A stretch of 64,000 nt of DNA, taken from the NCBI RefSeq assembly GCF_040760005.1, contig NZ_CP099760.1, positions 1,793,501-1,857,500 of the forward strand, given 5' to 3'. Below, in pieces: positions 28,037 through 37,224 of this stretch. How positions within the stretch are numbered: the first letter of the stretch is position 1; every line of letters begins with the position of its first letter. Source of the DNA: Pseudomonas sp. stari2. GTDB lineage: Bacteria > Pseudomonadota > Gammaproteobacteria > Pseudomonadales > Pseudomonadaceae. Under the pieces are notes generated by a model. The model was not told the origin of the DNA. It worked only from the letters and a program-made list of their open reading frames with translations, and did not search any database. The translations under genes were made by a program, and so were the position numbers.

Positions 28037-29158
28037 ATGCATAACGTCGTCATCAGCGGCACCGGCCTGTACACCCCGGCCAACAGCATCTCCAACGAAG
28101 AGCTGGTGCAGTCTTTCAATACCTACGTCGCGCAGTTCAACGCCGACAACGCTGACGCCATCGCCAGCGGTGAAGTCCAGGCCCTGACCGAATCCAGCGC
28201 CGCGTTTATCGAAAAAGCCTCGGGCATCAAGAGCCGTTTTGTCATGGACAAGGACGGCATTCTCGACCCAGCGCGCATGGCGCCACGCCTGCCTGAGCGC
28301 TCCAACGACGAATGGTCGGTGCTCTGCCAGATGGCCATCGGTGCCGCCGAACAAGCCTTGCAGCGTGCCGGCAAAACGGCTGCCGACATCGACGGTGTAA
28401 TCGTTGCCTGCTCCAACCTGCAACGCGCCTACCCGGCCATCGCCATCGAAGTCCAGGAAGCGCTGGGTATCCAGGGGTTCGGTTTCGACATGAACGTTGC
28501 CTGTTCGTCGGCCACCTTCGGTATCCAGCAAGCCGCCAATACGGTGCAACTGGGCCAGGCCCGGGCGATCCTGATGGTCAACCCGGAAGTCTGCACCGGT
28601 CACCTGAACTTCCGCGACCGCGACAGCCACTTCATTTTCGGCGACGCCGCTACTGCCGTCGTCATCGAGCGTGCCGATACGGCGACGTCGAAGCACCAGT
28701 TCGACGTGGTCAGCACCAAACTGCTGACCAAGTTCTCCAACAACATCCGTAACAACTTCGGCTTCCTCAACCGCGCGGCGGAAGAGGGCATCGGTGCCCG
28801 CGACAAACTGTTCGTGCAGGAAGGCCGCAAGGTGTTCAAGGATGTCTGCCCGATGGTGGCCGAGCTGATCGGCGAGCATCTGGAAGAGAACAAGCTCAAC
28901 GTCGGTGACGTGAAGCGCTTCTGGCTGCACCAGGCCAACCTGAGCATGAACCACCTGATCGTGCGCAAGCTGCTGGGCCGCGAAGCGACTGAAGAAGAAG
29001 CCCCGGTGATTCTCGACACCTACGCCAATACCAGCTCCGCCGGTTCCGTGATCGCGTTCCACAAGTATCAGGATGATCTGGCGGCCGGTTCGCTGGCGGT
29101 GCTGAGTTCGTTCGGTGCCGGTTATTCGATTGGTAGCGTGATTCTGCGCAAGCGTTGA
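28037..29158 (+). CDS. Beta-ketoacyl-ACP synthase III-like enzyme (PA3286-type)
   Basis: This is a 373-residue thiolase-fold condensing enzyme. The catalytic triad is Cys156 (VACSSATFG), His298 (LHQANLSMN) and Asn331 (YANTSSAGS), as in FabH. It is longer than classical FabH (about 320) owing to an insertion in the first 60 residues. The neighbouring ECF sigma gene matches the remembered P. aeruginosa order PA3286-PA3285, where the synthase shunts octanoyl-CoA from beta-oxidation into fatty acid synthesis; that substrate is inferred here. The gene follows hrpA on the same strand with about 210 bp between them. Confidence 0.82.
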   Translation: MHNVVISGTGLYTPANSISNEELVQSFNTYVAQFNADNADAIASGEVQALTESSAAFIEKASGIKSRFVMDKDGILDPARMAPRLPERSNDEWSVLCQMAIGAAEQALQRAGKTAADIDGVIVACSNLQRAYPAIAIEVQEALGIQGFGFDMNVACSSATFGIQQAANTVQLGQARAILMVNPEVCTGHLNFRDRDSHFIFGDAATAVVIERADTATSKHQFDVVSTKLLTKFSNNIRNNFGFLNRAAEEGIGARDKLFVQEGRKVFKDVCPMVAELIGEHLEENKLNVGDVKRFWLHQANLSMNHLIVRKLLGREATEEEAPVILDTYANTSSAGSVIAFHKYQDDLAAGSLAVLSSFGAGYSIGSVILRKR

Positions 29159-29227
29159 GATTAAGGTTAATTTCCTCTTAATCGCGTTGATCTTTCCTAC
29201 AGCCGGATCAGCTGCAACGCTGTAATT

Positions 29228-29285
29228 TTCGAAAATGACGGCAGGATGGTGCGTTGAGCGCCATCCTGCCGTTATCATTTTCGAA
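29228..29285. promoter_or_regulatory. Long inverted repeat between the ketoacyl synthase and ECF sigma genes
   Basis: The arms 29228-29249 and 29261-29285 pair over two blocks (TTCGAAAATGA and CGGCAGGATGG with their complements), with three extra bases (29272-29274, TTA after the CCG) on the right side. The hairpin ends about 7 nt before the AAGGGG ribosome site of the sigma gene. It may terminate the upstream gene and, if transcription continues, place a stable stem directly before the sigma start. Confidence 0.6.
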
Positions 29286-29307
29286 GTCAGGACAAGGGGA
29301 TTGAGGG

Positions 29308-29919
29308 ATGGCGGCTGACGACACTCAACTGCTGACACGTTTGTTGGCCGGTGAGCAAAAGGCTTTCAAGGAACTGGTCACGACTTACCAGAGCGCCATG
29401 CGCGCGGTGGCTTATGCGATTGTCGGCCAGCGCCACGTCGAAGAAGTGGTGCAGGACGCCTGGCTGTCGGTGGTGCGTCATATCGGCAGCTTCGAGGGCC
29501 GCTCCAGTCTCAAGACCTGGCTGCTGACCATCACCGCCAACTCGGCCAAGGGCCGTTACAAACAAAACCGTCGCGAAGTGCTGATGGATGATCTGCCGTC
29601 GCCCCACGGCACCATCGACGACGACCGATTTTCCCCCGGCGACGGCCACTGGCTGATCGCACCGTTCGCCTGGCATCAGGACACGCCCGAAGCGCTGCTG
29701 ACCGAAAATGAACTGCGCGAATGCCTGGAACACACGCTGCTCAGCCTGTCAGAACTGCAGAGCAGTGTGCTGTTGCTGCGCGAGCGTCAAGGCCTGGAGC
29801 TGGAAGAGATCTGTAATCTTCTGGAGATATCGCTCTCCAATGTCCGTGTGCTGCTGCACCGGGCACGTTTGAAGGTCTTCGCGACCGTGGAACATTTTGA
29901 GGAGACAGGTGAATGTTGA
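29308..29919 (+). CDS. ECF sigma factor (PA3285-like)
   Basis: This is a 203-residue sigma-70 family protein of the extracytoplasmic-function type. Region 2 is at about 8-80 (AFKELVTTYQSAMRAVAYAIVGQRHVEEVVQDAWLSVV). A linker of about 50 residues follows, longer than usual and rich in Asp/Pro/His, and region 4 is at about 130-190 (LSELQSSVLLLRERQGLELEEICNLLEISLSNVRVLLHRARLKV). It overlaps the zinc-binding anti-sigma gene by 7 bp, so both are translated together and the sigma factor is expected to be held inactive until a signal arrives. The signal and regulon are unknown. Confidence 0.88.
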   Translation: MAADDTQLLTRLLAGEQKAFKELVTTYQSAMRAVAYAIVGQRHVEEVVQDAWLSVVRHIGSFEGRSSLKTWLLTITANSAKGRYKQNRREVLMDDLPSPHGTIDDDRFSPGDGHWLIAPFAWHQDTPEALLTENELRECLEHTLLSLSELQSSVLLLRERQGLELEEICNLLEISLSNVRVLLHRARLKVFATVEHFEETGEC

Positions 29920-30149
29920 CCTGCAAGGAGCAAGTGGCACGATCCAGCGATTATCTCGATGGCCAGTTGAGCTTTCGCGAGAAACTGATGGTGCGTCATC
30001 ACCTGATGTTCTGCCCCAATTGTCGGCGATTCATTCGCCAGATGCGTTTGATGCAGGCGACATTGCGGGTGATGCCGGAGAAACCGGATGAGGGTGTGGA
30101 CGCGTTGGCCGAGCATCTGGCGGCGCAGCGGCGAAAAGACAGTCCCTGA
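29913..30149 (+). CDS. Zinc-binding anti-sigma factor (ZAS-type)
   Basis: This is a 78-residue soluble protein. It has the zinc anti-sigma motif His30-x3-Cys34-x2-Cys37 (HHLMFCPNC), with an upstream ligand candidate Cys4. There is no transmembrane segment, unlike many anti-sigma factors, so it should sense a cytoplasmic signal such as redox state through its zinc site. That is a family inference. It starts inside the last codons of the sigma gene, the classical sigma/anti-sigma arrangement. Confidence 0.82.
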   Translation: MLTCKEQVARSSDYLDGQLSFREKLMVRHHLMFCPNCRRFIRQMRLMQATLRVMPEKPDEGVDALAEHLAAQRRKDSP

Positions 30150-30161
30150 GGCAAAAAACAA

Positions 30162-30213
30162 CCCGGCGTAACAGCAGCGAACGGATGATGGGGATCGCTG
30201 CTGCGGCGCCGGG
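30162..30213. other. Nested hairpin after the anti-sigma gene
   Basis: An outer stem of 7 bp (30162-30168 with 30207-30213) encloses a perfect 9-bp inner stem (30172-30180 with 30195-30203). It begins 12 bp after the anti-sigma stop in the convergent gap before the porin gene. No T-run follows directly. Confidence 0.5.
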
Positions 30214-30230
30214 CTGTCGGAGAAAATCGG

Positions 30231-30275
30231 CTTCAAGCGAGAAGTGAGGCATTCACTGGTTGCTTGAAGCTTTTT
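30231..30275 (+). terminator. Intrinsic terminator for the sigma/anti-sigma operon
   Basis: The 8-bp stem CTTCAAGC/GCTTGAAG (30231-30238, 30262-30269) encloses an inner AGTGA/TCACT pair and is followed by CTTTTT at 30270-30275. It lies just before the end of the convergent porin gene. Confidence 0.75.
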
Positions 30276-30284
30276 ACTGCGGTT

Positions 30285-31616
30285 TTAGAACTTGGCTTCG
30301 GCATCCAGTTGCAGGGTGTTGATGTCGGAGTCGGTTTTCTTGAGGCTGGCGTTGGTGTAGTCCGAGTTAGCCATGAAATACGTGGCGCCCAAGGTGAAGT
30401 TCTTGTCCAGCTCGTAGCTCACTTTCAACTTGCTGCCGCGGGAACCGGTGTAACCGTTGGCGAAGTCGGAGTCGGTGAAGGCACCCACCACCGCGTTACG
30501 CTGTACGTCGCGGTAGTTGTAATCGATGCCGAAGCCGTAAACCTTGGTCTTCACACCGGCCAGCCAGCCAGTGTCCTGATCGTTGCTGGCGTCGTTGTTG
30601 TTCACGTATTGACCGTAGATCGACAGCGGAACCGGGAGGTTGGCGATGTCCAGCTGACCGAAGCCTTCATACAGTTTGAAGGTTTCGTTCGGACTGTTGC
30701 CGTTGACGGCCAGGGCGCATGGCGCGGTAACGGTGCCGGTGGTCGGGCAGGCGCTGTCCTTGTCGTTGTCGTAGGAGTAGATACTGCCGCCCAGGGTCAG
30801 TTTCAGGCTGTCGGTCAGTGCAAAACGACCGCCCAGCTGGCCAGCGTACAGACGCAGGTCGTGCTTGAACTGCACGCCTTCGCCGTCGACGTTGTCCTTG
30901 AGGGTGTAGTGACCGGCGCTACCGAACAGTTCGGCGCTGCCGTTCAGCGGGTACTTGTAAGTGACGGCCAGACCTTCCGGGTTGATGTCGCTGTCCCAGA
31001 TGATGTCGCCCATGCTCACCCAGGGCTGGTTCATCTTGCCGGCGATCAGGTGCAGGTTCTTGACCGCGTCAGGGTGGTAGTCGACGTAACCCTGGTCGAG
31101 CCAGATCTGCTTCTTGTCGAAGTAGTTGTTCAGGTCCTGGTTGGTGGAGCGGGCGTCGTCGCTGCTGCCGGTGGCGATACGGATACCGGTATCAACCTGC
31201 GGGTTGATTTCGGTGTAGGCACCCAGACGGGCACGAATGCGCTGACGGTCCTGGTCCTTGGCGTTCGGCACGCCATCGTTCTTCACGGTTTCCTGACGGA
31301 AACGTACATCACCCTTGAACTGGGTCTTGGCAGCCCAGGCCAGCTTCTGGTCGAAGCTGCTCAGCTCATTGGTTTTCTTCGCGGTTGCCGCGATTTGCTC
31401 GTTGGTCTCTTGCTGCGCCTGCTGCGCGATTTGCCGGGCCTTCTGATCCTGGGCCAGTTCGGTTTGCAGTTCTACGTACTGCGCCTGGGTGATGGAACCG
31501 TTAGCCTTGAGCATGTCGAGCAGTTTGGCGTCGACTGCGGCACTGGCCGGAACACTCATGGCCAGCAACAGGCCACCGCACAGGGCCGCCGCAGTTTTCG
31601 TGGAAGCAAGACGCAT
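30285..31616 (-). CDS. Putative outer-membrane porin (Porin_5-type)
   Basis: This is a 443-residue protein starting at ATG 31616. The signal peptide ends near residue 27 (SVPASAAVDA). A short helical, Gln/Glu-rich periplasmic stretch (about 45-85, ELAQDQKARQIAQQAQQETNEQ) precedes the beta-barrel. The barrel has alternating strands, many Tyr/Gly/Asp loops and a C-terminal Phe, the BAM recognition end. The barrel carries a Cys pair in a loop (SACPTTGTVTAPCAL). Substrate unknown. It is convergent with the sigma/anti-sigma operon. Confidence 0.8.
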   Translation of the reverse strand: MRLASTKTAAALCGGLLLAMSVPASAAVDAKLLDMLKANGSITQAQYVELQTELAQDQKARQIAQQAQQETNEQIAATAKKTNELSSFDQKLAWAAKTQFKGDVRFRQETVKNDGVPNAKDQDRQRIRARLGAYTEINPQVDTGIRIATGSSDDARSTNQDLNNYFDKKQIWLDQGYVDYHPDAVKNLHLIAGKMNQPWVSMGDIIWDSDINPEGLAVTYKYPLNGSAELFGSAGHYTLKDNVDGEGVQFKHDLRLYAGQLGGRFALTDSLKLTLGGSIYSYDNDKDSACPTTGTVTAPCALAVNGNSPNETFKLYEGFGQLDIANLPVPLSIYGQYVNNNDASNDQDTGWLAGVKTKVYGFGIDYNYRDVQRNAVVGAFTDSDFANGYTGSRGSKLKVSYELDKNFTLGATYFMANSDYTNASLKKTDSDINTLQLDAEAKF

Positions 31617-31896
31617 AGCAATCTCCGAAGATGAGAGGGATGGCTGAACCATCCCGGGCACAACCGACGATTTGAACGTCGGAAAACTGTGTCCGGGTAG
31701 AACCCGGCGCTCTAAAAACAGGCGCCAGTATCGCGATGGTTTATGACAGAGCAGTGGCACGGTGATGGCAGGTTGATGACGATACAAAACTTGCGTGAAC
31801 TATTGATCTAGAGCGCTGTCGCGCAATCGGACGTGGGCAAGACAGGGCCGATCAGCGATACTCGCGAGGCTTTCAGGGCCAAAAGTGGAGAGGAAA

Positions 31897-33021
31897 ATGC
31901 CGTTGCAGCGCCTGCAAAAACTGTCGGAAATCGAACCGGCGCTCTGGGATGCACTGGTGCCGGACAACCAGCCGTTTCTGCGTCATGCCTTCCTCGGCGC
32001 GCTGGAAGACAGCGGCAGTGTCGGCCCGCACACCGGCTGGCAACCGGAGCATTTGCTGCACGTTGAAGACGGCCGTGTGGTCGCGGCGCTGCCGGGTTAT
32101 CGCAAGTGGCATTCCTACGGCGAATACGTGTTCGATCACGGCTGGGCCGATGCCTGCGCCCGCGCCGGCATTGATTACTATCCCAAGTTCCTGAGCGCGG
32201 TGCCGTTTAGTCCGGTCAGTGGTCCGCGGTTGCTGGCGGCGAATGTCGAGGACGGATTCGAACTGCTCAAGAGCCTGCCGGGCTATCTGGAAATCGAAGA
32301 ACTCTCCAGCGCCCACATCAACTTCACCGACACGTTCACCGACGCTGCCATGGCCGAACAACCGGGCTGGCTGCAACGCATCGGCTGTCAGTACCACTGG
32401 CAGAATCGCGGTTATCGCGATTTCCAGGACTTTCTCGACGTGCTCAGCTCACGCAAGCGCAAGCAGATGCGCAAGGAACGCGAGCAAGTGGCGGGGCAGG
32501 GCTTCGAATTCGAATGGCTGGAAGGACGAGAGCTGGATGAGGTGCAGTGGGATTTTGTCTACGCCTGCTACGCCAACACTTATGCAGTGCGCCGTCAGGC
32601 GCCGTATCTGACGCGGGAGTTCTTCAGTCTATTGGCCGAGCGCATGCCGGAATCGATTCGTGTCGTGTTGGCCAAACAGGGCTCAAGACCTGTGGCGATG
32701 GCGTTCAGTCTGGTGGGGGGCGACAGTTTTTACGGGCGTTACTGGGGCTGCCTGGCCGAGTACGACCGACTGCATTTCGAAACCTGTTTCTATCAGGGCA
32801 TGGACTACGCGATTGCCCGGGGTTACCAGCGTTTCGACGCTGGCGCCCAGGGCGAACACAAGTTGATTCGCGGTTTCGAACCGGTGATCACCCATTCCTG
32901 GCATTACCTGCGCCATCCCGGCCTGAAAGCCGCCGTGAAGGATTTCCTCCAGCAGGAGCGCGCCGGTGTGCTGGCTTACGCAGAAGAAGCGAGGAGCGCC
33001 TTGCCATATCGGCAAGCCTGA
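31897..33021 (+). CDS. GNAT-fold N-acyltransferase (DUF482/COG3146 type)
   Basis: This is a 374-residue protein. ATG 31897 is preceded by GGAGAGG at 5-9 nt; the GTG at 31885 would overlap it. Two tandem GNAT-like halves are typical of the COG3146 group. FLDVLSSRKRKQMRKEREQVAGQGF (about 178-202) and the C-terminal CLAEYDRLHFETCFYQGMDYAIARGYQRFDAGAQGEHK block are conserved in that family. The reaction is unknown; family members are described as predicted N-acyltransferases. It lies convergent to aqpZ with only 16 bp between stops. Confidence 0.78.
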   Translation: MPLQRLQKLSEIEPALWDALVPDNQPFLRHAFLGALEDSGSVGPHTGWQPEHLLHVEDGRVVAALPGYRKWHSYGEYVFDHGWADACARAGIDYYPKFLSAVPFSPVSGPRLLAANVEDGFELLKSLPGYLEIEELSSAHINFTDTFTDAAMAEQPGWLQRIGCQYHWQNRGYRDFQDFLDVLSSRKRKQMRKEREQVAGQGFEFEWLEGRELDEVQWDFVYACYANTYAVRRQAPYLTREFFSLLAERMPESIRVVLAKQGSRPVAMAFSLVGGDSFYGRYWGCLAEYDRLHFETCFYQGMDYAIARGYQRFDAGAQGEHKLIRGFEPVITHSWHYLRHPGLKAAVKDFLQQERAGVLAYAEEARSALPYRQA

Positions 33022-33037
33022 TCCTCGCCCACTCTCC

Positions 33038-33733
33038 TCAGGTGTCTTCCTTGCCCAGCCAGCGATAGACCACACCGCCCACCACCGCGCCCAACAGTGG
33101 CGCAACCCAGAACATCCACAACTGCGCGATGGCCCAGCCGCCGACCATCAGCGCCGGGCCCGTACTGCGGGCCGGGTTGACCGAGGTGTTGGTCACCGGA
33201 ATCGAGATCAGGTGGATCAGCGTCAGGGCCAGGCCGATGGCGATCGGTGCCAGCCCCGCAGGGGCGCGTTTGTCGGTGGCGCCGAGGATGATCACCACGA
33301 ACATCGCGGTCATCACCAGTTCTGTGATGAAGCCTGCGGCCATCGAGTATTTGCCCGGCGAGTGCTCACCATAACCGTTTGAAGCAAGACCGGCGGCGAT
33401 GTCGAAACCCTCCTTGCCGCTGGCGATGTGATACAGCAGCGCCGCTGCCAGGATCCCGCCGATCACCTGGGCGATGATGTAGGCGGGGAGTTCTTTGGCC
33501 GGGAACCGACCACCGACGACCAGACCGACCGACACGGCCGGGTTGAGGTGACACCCGCTGATGTGGCCGATGGCAAACGCCATGGTCAGCACCGTCAGGC
33601 CAAACGCCAGGGCCACCCCCAGCACGCCGATACCCACTGGTGAGGACGCGGCGATCACCGCACTGCCGCAACCACCCAGCACCAACCAGAACGTACCCAA
33701 CAACTCCGTGGCTGAACGTTTTAACAGAGACAT
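33038..33733 (-). CDS. aqpZ: Aquaporin Z
   Basis: This is a 231-residue protein with six transmembrane helices and two half-helices. The two NPA boxes are HLNPAVS (about 64) and VNPARSTGP (about 183), the latter with the selectivity arginine. The ATG at 33733 gives the standard N-terminus [23 protein letters not shown]. AqpZ conducts water across the inner membrane. The upstream gap carries the terminator of the ABC gene. Confidence 0.92.
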   Translation of the reverse strand: MSLLKRSATELLGTFWLVLGGCGSAVIAASSPVGIGVLGVALAFGLTVLTMAFAIGHISGCHLNPAVSVGLVVGGRFPAKELPAYIIAQVIGGILAAALLYHIASGKEGFDIAAGLASNGYGEHSPGKYSMAAGFITELVMTAMFVVIILGATDKRAPAGLAPIAIGLALTLIHLISIPVTNTSVNPARSTGPALMVGGWAIAQLWMFWVAPLLGAVVGGVVYRWLGKEDT

Positions 33734-33862
33734 GAGAGTGTCCTTGATAGACGCGCTATCGAGACTGTATCGAATTGTGCTTCCTTGCAATTACGACAGG
33801 TTCATCTCCAGAGCCTTCGCTGAGTACAGCAGGATTTGTGGGGATTTCCAGCAGGCGATAAA

Positions 33863-33901
33863 AAACCGCCAGAGCCCATGGAACAAGGGCTCTGGCGGTT
33901 T
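33863..33901 (-). terminator. Intrinsic terminator of the ABC transporter gene
   Basis: Perfect 15-bp arms (33863-33877 and 33887-33901) surround a 9-nt loop. On the minus strand the stem is followed by a U-run, placing it 18 nt after the ABC stop. Confidence 0.88.
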
Positions 33902-33918
33902 CTGTGTTTCGCGAAAGG

Positions 33919-35751
33919 TCAGTCGATGCCGACAAACCCTCCGGTCTGGTGTGCCCACAACCGCGCATACAACCCGCCATGGGCCAGCAGTTCGGCATGG
34001 TTGCCGCTTTCGGCGATTTTGCCGTTCTCCAGCACCACCAGCCGATCCATACGGGCAATGGTCGAGAGGCGGTGGGCAATGGCGATCACGGTCTTGCCCT
34101 GCATCAGGGTTTCCAGGCTTTCCTGGATCGCCGCTTCGACTTCCGAGTCCAGCGCCGAGGTCGCTTCGTCCATGATCAGGATCGGCGCGTCCTTGAGCAG
34201 CACCCGGGCAATCGCGATCCGCTGGCGCTGGCCGCCGGACAGTTTCACTCCGCGCTCACCAACATGCGCGTCGAAACCGGTGCGACCTTCGGCATCCGAC
34301 AGCAGCGGGATGAACTCGTCGGCGCGGGCCTTGCGCACCGCTTCCCAGAGTTCGGCATCGGTGGCGTCAGGTTTGCCGTACAGCAAATTGTCGCGGATCG
34401 AGCGGTGCAGCAGCGAGGTGTCCTGGGTGATCATGCCGATTCGTGAGCGCAGGCTTTCCTGGCCGACTTCGGCGATGTTCTGGCCATCGATCAGGATCCG
34501 CCCGCCCTCGACGTCGTACAGGCGCAGCAGCAGGTTGACCAGGGTCGATTTGCCGGCGCCGGACGGGCCGATCAGGCCGATTTTCTCGCCGGGTTTGATG
34601 GTCAGGTTGAGGTCGCCGATGATGCCTTTCTTCTTGCCGTAGTGAAAATCCACGTGCTCGAAACGCACTTCGCCGCGGGCCACGGCCAGCGGTTTGGCCT
34701 GTTCCTGGTCGGTGACGCTGACCGGTTGCGAGATGGTCTGCAGGCCGTCCTGGACCATGCCGATGTTCTCGAAGATGCCGGTCACCACCCACATGATCCA
34801 GCCGGACATGTTGACGATGCGGATCACCAGGCCGGTCGCCAGGGCGATGGCGCCGACGCTGATCAGCGATTGCGTCCACAGCCACAGGGCCAGGCCCGTA
34901 GTGCCGACGATCAGCAGACCGTTCATGGTGGTGATGGCCACGTCCATGCTGGTGACCACGCGGCCGGCCAGCTGGGCTTTTTCGGTCTGCTCCTGAATCG
35001 CCTCGCGGGCGTAGTGCTGTTCGAAGTTGGTGTGGGCGAACAACTTCAGGGTGGCGATGTTGGTGTAGCCGTCAACGATGCGCCCCATCAGTTTCGAGCG
35101 CGCGTCGGAAGCGGCGACGGAGCGGTCCTTGACCCGTGGCACGAAGTAATAGAGTGCGCCGATATAGGCGGCAATCCACGTCAGCAGCGGGATCATCAGG
35201 CGCCAGTCGGCTTCGGCGAACAGCACCAGCGAGCTGATCGCATAGATCAGCACATGCCACAACGCATCCACTGCCTGCACCGCGGAATCACGCAGCGAGT
35301 TGCCGGTCTGCATGATGCGCTGGGCGATGCGCCCGGCGAAGTCGTTCTGGAAGAAATTCAGGCTCTGCTTGAGCACGTAACTGTGGTTCTGCCAGCGGAT
35401 GAGGCTGGTCATGCTCGGGCTCAGGGTCTGGTGCACCAGCATGTCGTGCAGGGCCAGGAACAGCGGTCGCAGGAGCAGGGCCACCACGGCCATCCACGCC
35501 AGTTCGGTACCATGCACTTTGAAAAAGTCGACGTTCGGTGTGCCTTGGGCAAGGTCGATGATGCGGCTGAGGTAGCTGAAGAGCGCCACTTCGATCAGGG
35601 CACCGAACAGACCGACGATCAGCAGGGCGGCGAAACTCGGCCAGACCTGCTTCAGGTAATAGGTATAGAAGGGCAGAACACGATCCGGCGGGGATGCCGT
35701 AGGAGCATCACGGAATATGTCGATCAGTTGTTCGAAACGGCGATAGAGCAT
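33919..35751 (-). CDS. ABC exporter, fused permease and ATPase
   Basis: This is a 610-residue half-transporter. Six transmembrane helices (about 35-330) are followed by an ATPase domain (about 360-600). The latter has Walker A GPSGAGKST, the signature LSGGQRQRIAIARVLL, Walker B ILIMDEATSALD and a switch His in IAHRLSTIA. It should work as a homodimer exporting lipids, peptides or drugs. No partner outer-membrane or adaptor genes are adjacent, so the substrate is not inferable. It lies downstream of the ppiA operon on the same strand, separated by a hairpin. Confidence 0.85.
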   Translation of the reverse strand: MLYRRFEQLIDIFRDAPTASPPDRVLPFYTYYLKQVWPSFAALLIVGLFGALIEVALFSYLSRIIDLAQGTPNVDFFKVHGTELAWMAVVALLLRPLFLALHDMLVHQTLSPSMTSLIRWQNHSYVLKQSLNFFQNDFAGRIAQRIMQTGNSLRDSAVQAVDALWHVLIYAISSLVLFAEADWRLMIPLLTWIAAYIGALYYFVPRVKDRSVAASDARSKLMGRIVDGYTNIATLKLFAHTNFEQHYAREAIQEQTEKAQLAGRVVTSMDVAITTMNGLLIVGTTGLALWLWTQSLISVGAIALATGLVIRIVNMSGWIMWVVTGIFENIGMVQDGLQTISQPVSVTDQEQAKPLAVARGEVRFEHVDFHYGKKKGIIGDLNLTIKPGEKIGLIGPSGAGKSTLVNLLLRLYDVEGGRILIDGQNIAEVGQESLRSRIGMITQDTSLLHRSIRDNLLYGKPDATDAELWEAVRKARADEFIPLLSDAEGRTGFDAHVGERGVKLSGGQRQRIAIARVLLKDAPILIMDEATSALDSEVEAAIQESLETLMQGKTVIAIAHRLSTIARMDRLVVLENGKIAESGNHAELLAHGGLYARLWAHQTGGFVGID

Positions 35752-35792
35752 CAGATAACCGCCCGGAGTACGGGCTCTCCTTTTATCAGTGT

Positions 35793-35822
35793 GAGCGGCG
35801 CGGGGTTAAGCCGCGGCCGCTC
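35793..35822. terminator. GC-rich hairpin after ppiA
   Basis: The arms 35793-35803 and 35811-35822 pair with one bulged base. It lies 18 bp after the ppiA stop on the minus strand and before the ABC gene start. There is no long U-run, so it may attenuate rather than fully terminate. Confidence 0.5.
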
Positions 35823-35839
35823 GATACGCCCTGTAAAGC

Positions 35840-36403
35840 TTAGTCGATGCGCTTGGCCGACTTGATGATCACAGGGTCGACAGGCACGTTTTGCATGCCC
35901 TGTTTGGTGGTGGTCTGGGAGTTGACGATGATGTCGACCACGTCCATGCCCTTGACCACTTTGGCGAACACCGCGTAACCGGCGTCGCGGCCCGAATCGA
36001 GGAACGCGTTGTCGGCGACGTTGATGAAGAACTGGCTGGTGGCCGAGTTCGGATCGGAAGTGCGGGCCATCGACAGGGTGCCGCGAACGTTGTGCAGACC
36101 GTTGCTGGCTTCGTTCTTGATCGGTGCCTTGGTTTCTTTCTGTTGCATCTGCTGGGTGAAGCCGCCGCCCTGGGCCATGAAGCCCGGGATCACACGGTGG
36201 AAAATGGTGTTGGTGTAGAAACCGCTGTCGACGTAATCGAGGAAGTTCTTGGTACTGATCGGCGCCTTGACCGGGTCCAGCTCGATTTCGATGGTGCCGT
36301 TGGTGGTCACCAGTTCGACGTGAGGCGCCTTGGCCGGCGTGGCAGCCATCAGGTTGGCGGCGAACAGCACGGTGCCGGCGGCGAGGGCGAGTTTTTTCAG
36401 CAT
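35840..36403 (-). CDS. ppiA: Periplasmic cyclophilin-type peptidyl-prolyl isomerase
   Basis: This is a 187-residue protein. The signal peptide of about 20 residues ([15 protein letters not shown]) is followed by a complete cyclophilin domain. It has [15 protein letters not shown], the active-site [15 protein letters not shown] and [21 protein letters not shown]. It speeds proline isomerisation during folding in the periplasm. The start is only 3 bp after the hydrolase stop, so it is translated from the same message. Confidence 0.9.
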   Translation of the reverse strand: MLKKLALAAGTVLFAANLMAATPAKAPHVELVTTNGTIEIELDPVKAPISTKNFLDYVDSGFYTNTIFHRVIPGFMAQGGGFTQQMQQKETKAPIKNEASNGLHNVRGTLSMARTSDPNSATSQFFINVADNAFLDSGRDAGYAVFAKVVKGMDVVDIIVNSQTTTKQGMQNVPVDPVIIKSAKRID

Positions 36404-36406
36404 GGT

Positions 36407-37210
36407 TCAGTGATCCTGAGGGTGATTATCGGCTGTGGCAAGAAACGCCAGCAGCGTTTGATTGAAGCGTTCGGGCTGATCGAGCGGGGTGGCGTGGCGC
36501 GAATCGAAGATCACCACCAGCCGCGCATCGGGCAGCAGTCTGACATAGGTTTCTTTCAGCGAAACGGGGGTGTAGTCCCGGTCGGCGCTGACGACGAGCG
36601 TTGGACAGGAGATCCTCGAAAGTCGTTCCTGGACCCCCCAGCCAACAATCGCATCGAAGCTGGCGAGATAAGCACGTTTGTCGTTTTTTGCCCAGCGCTC
36701 GGCCATTTTCTGTCGCAAATCGGCCTGCTCCGGTTTGGGGAACAGTTTGGCGCCCAGGGCCTTGCCAATGGTGGCCAGGCTCAGCAGGCGCATCAGGCTC
36801 CAGCGCTTGAACCACTGCCAATAGTCGTCGCGGCTGCGCACTTTGACCTCGGGTGCGCTGTTGACGATGGTCAGGCTCTTGAGCATCTGCGGCTGATCGA
36901 CGGCGAACTGGAAGCCGATCATGCCGCCCATTGACAGGCCGGCGTAGTGCACCGGACCAAGCTTCAGGTGCTCGATCAGCGCGACGATGTCAGCGCTGAA
37001 GCCAGCGATGCTGTAATGCTCGCGGGGCTTGTCTGAGCGGCCGTGGCCGCGCACATCCGGGACGATTACCCGATAGTGCGCGGCCAGTGCCGGAATCTGC
37101 ATTTCCCAGTCCAGCGTGCTGGAGCCGAGCCCATGAACCAGCAGCAACGGATCACCGTGGCCATATTCCTCGTAGTGCAGGTTGCAACCTTCATGCTCGA
37201 AATACGCCAT
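36407..37210 (-). CDS. Alpha/beta-hydrolase
   Basis: This is a 267-residue protein. The nucleophile elbow GLSMGG has Ser93, the oxyanion segment is LLVHGLGSS (23-31), and the catalytic His239 lies in SRHATPLDQPERF, with an Asp in the preceding SADRDYTPV loop. It resembles 3-oxoadipate enol-lactonase and related esterases, but no aromatic-degradation genes are near, so the substrate is open. It sits between a LysR gene (14 bp upstream) and ppiA (3 bp downstream) in one apparent operon. Confidence 0.82.
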   Translation of the reverse strand: MAYFEHEGCNLHYEEYGHGDPLLLVHGLGSSTLDWEMQIPALAAHYRVIVPDVRGHGRSDKPREHYSIAGFSADIVALIEHLKLGPVHYAGLSMGGMIGFQFAVDQPQMLKSLTIVNSAPEVKVRSRDDYWQWFKRWSLMRLLSLATIGKALGAKLFPKPEQADLRQKMAERWAKNDKRAYLASFDAIVGWGVQERLSRISCPTLVVSADRDYTPVSLKETYVRLLPDARLVVIFDSRHATPLDQPERFNQTLLAFLATADNHPQDH

Positions 37211-37224
37211 CGGTGAACTCCGTG

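Noticed and set aside
30264..31634. A 456-codon frame antisense to the porin gene
   Set aside because: It is the shadow of a gene with signal peptide, barrel strands and a C-terminal Phe; the antisense product is low complexity (Val/Gly).
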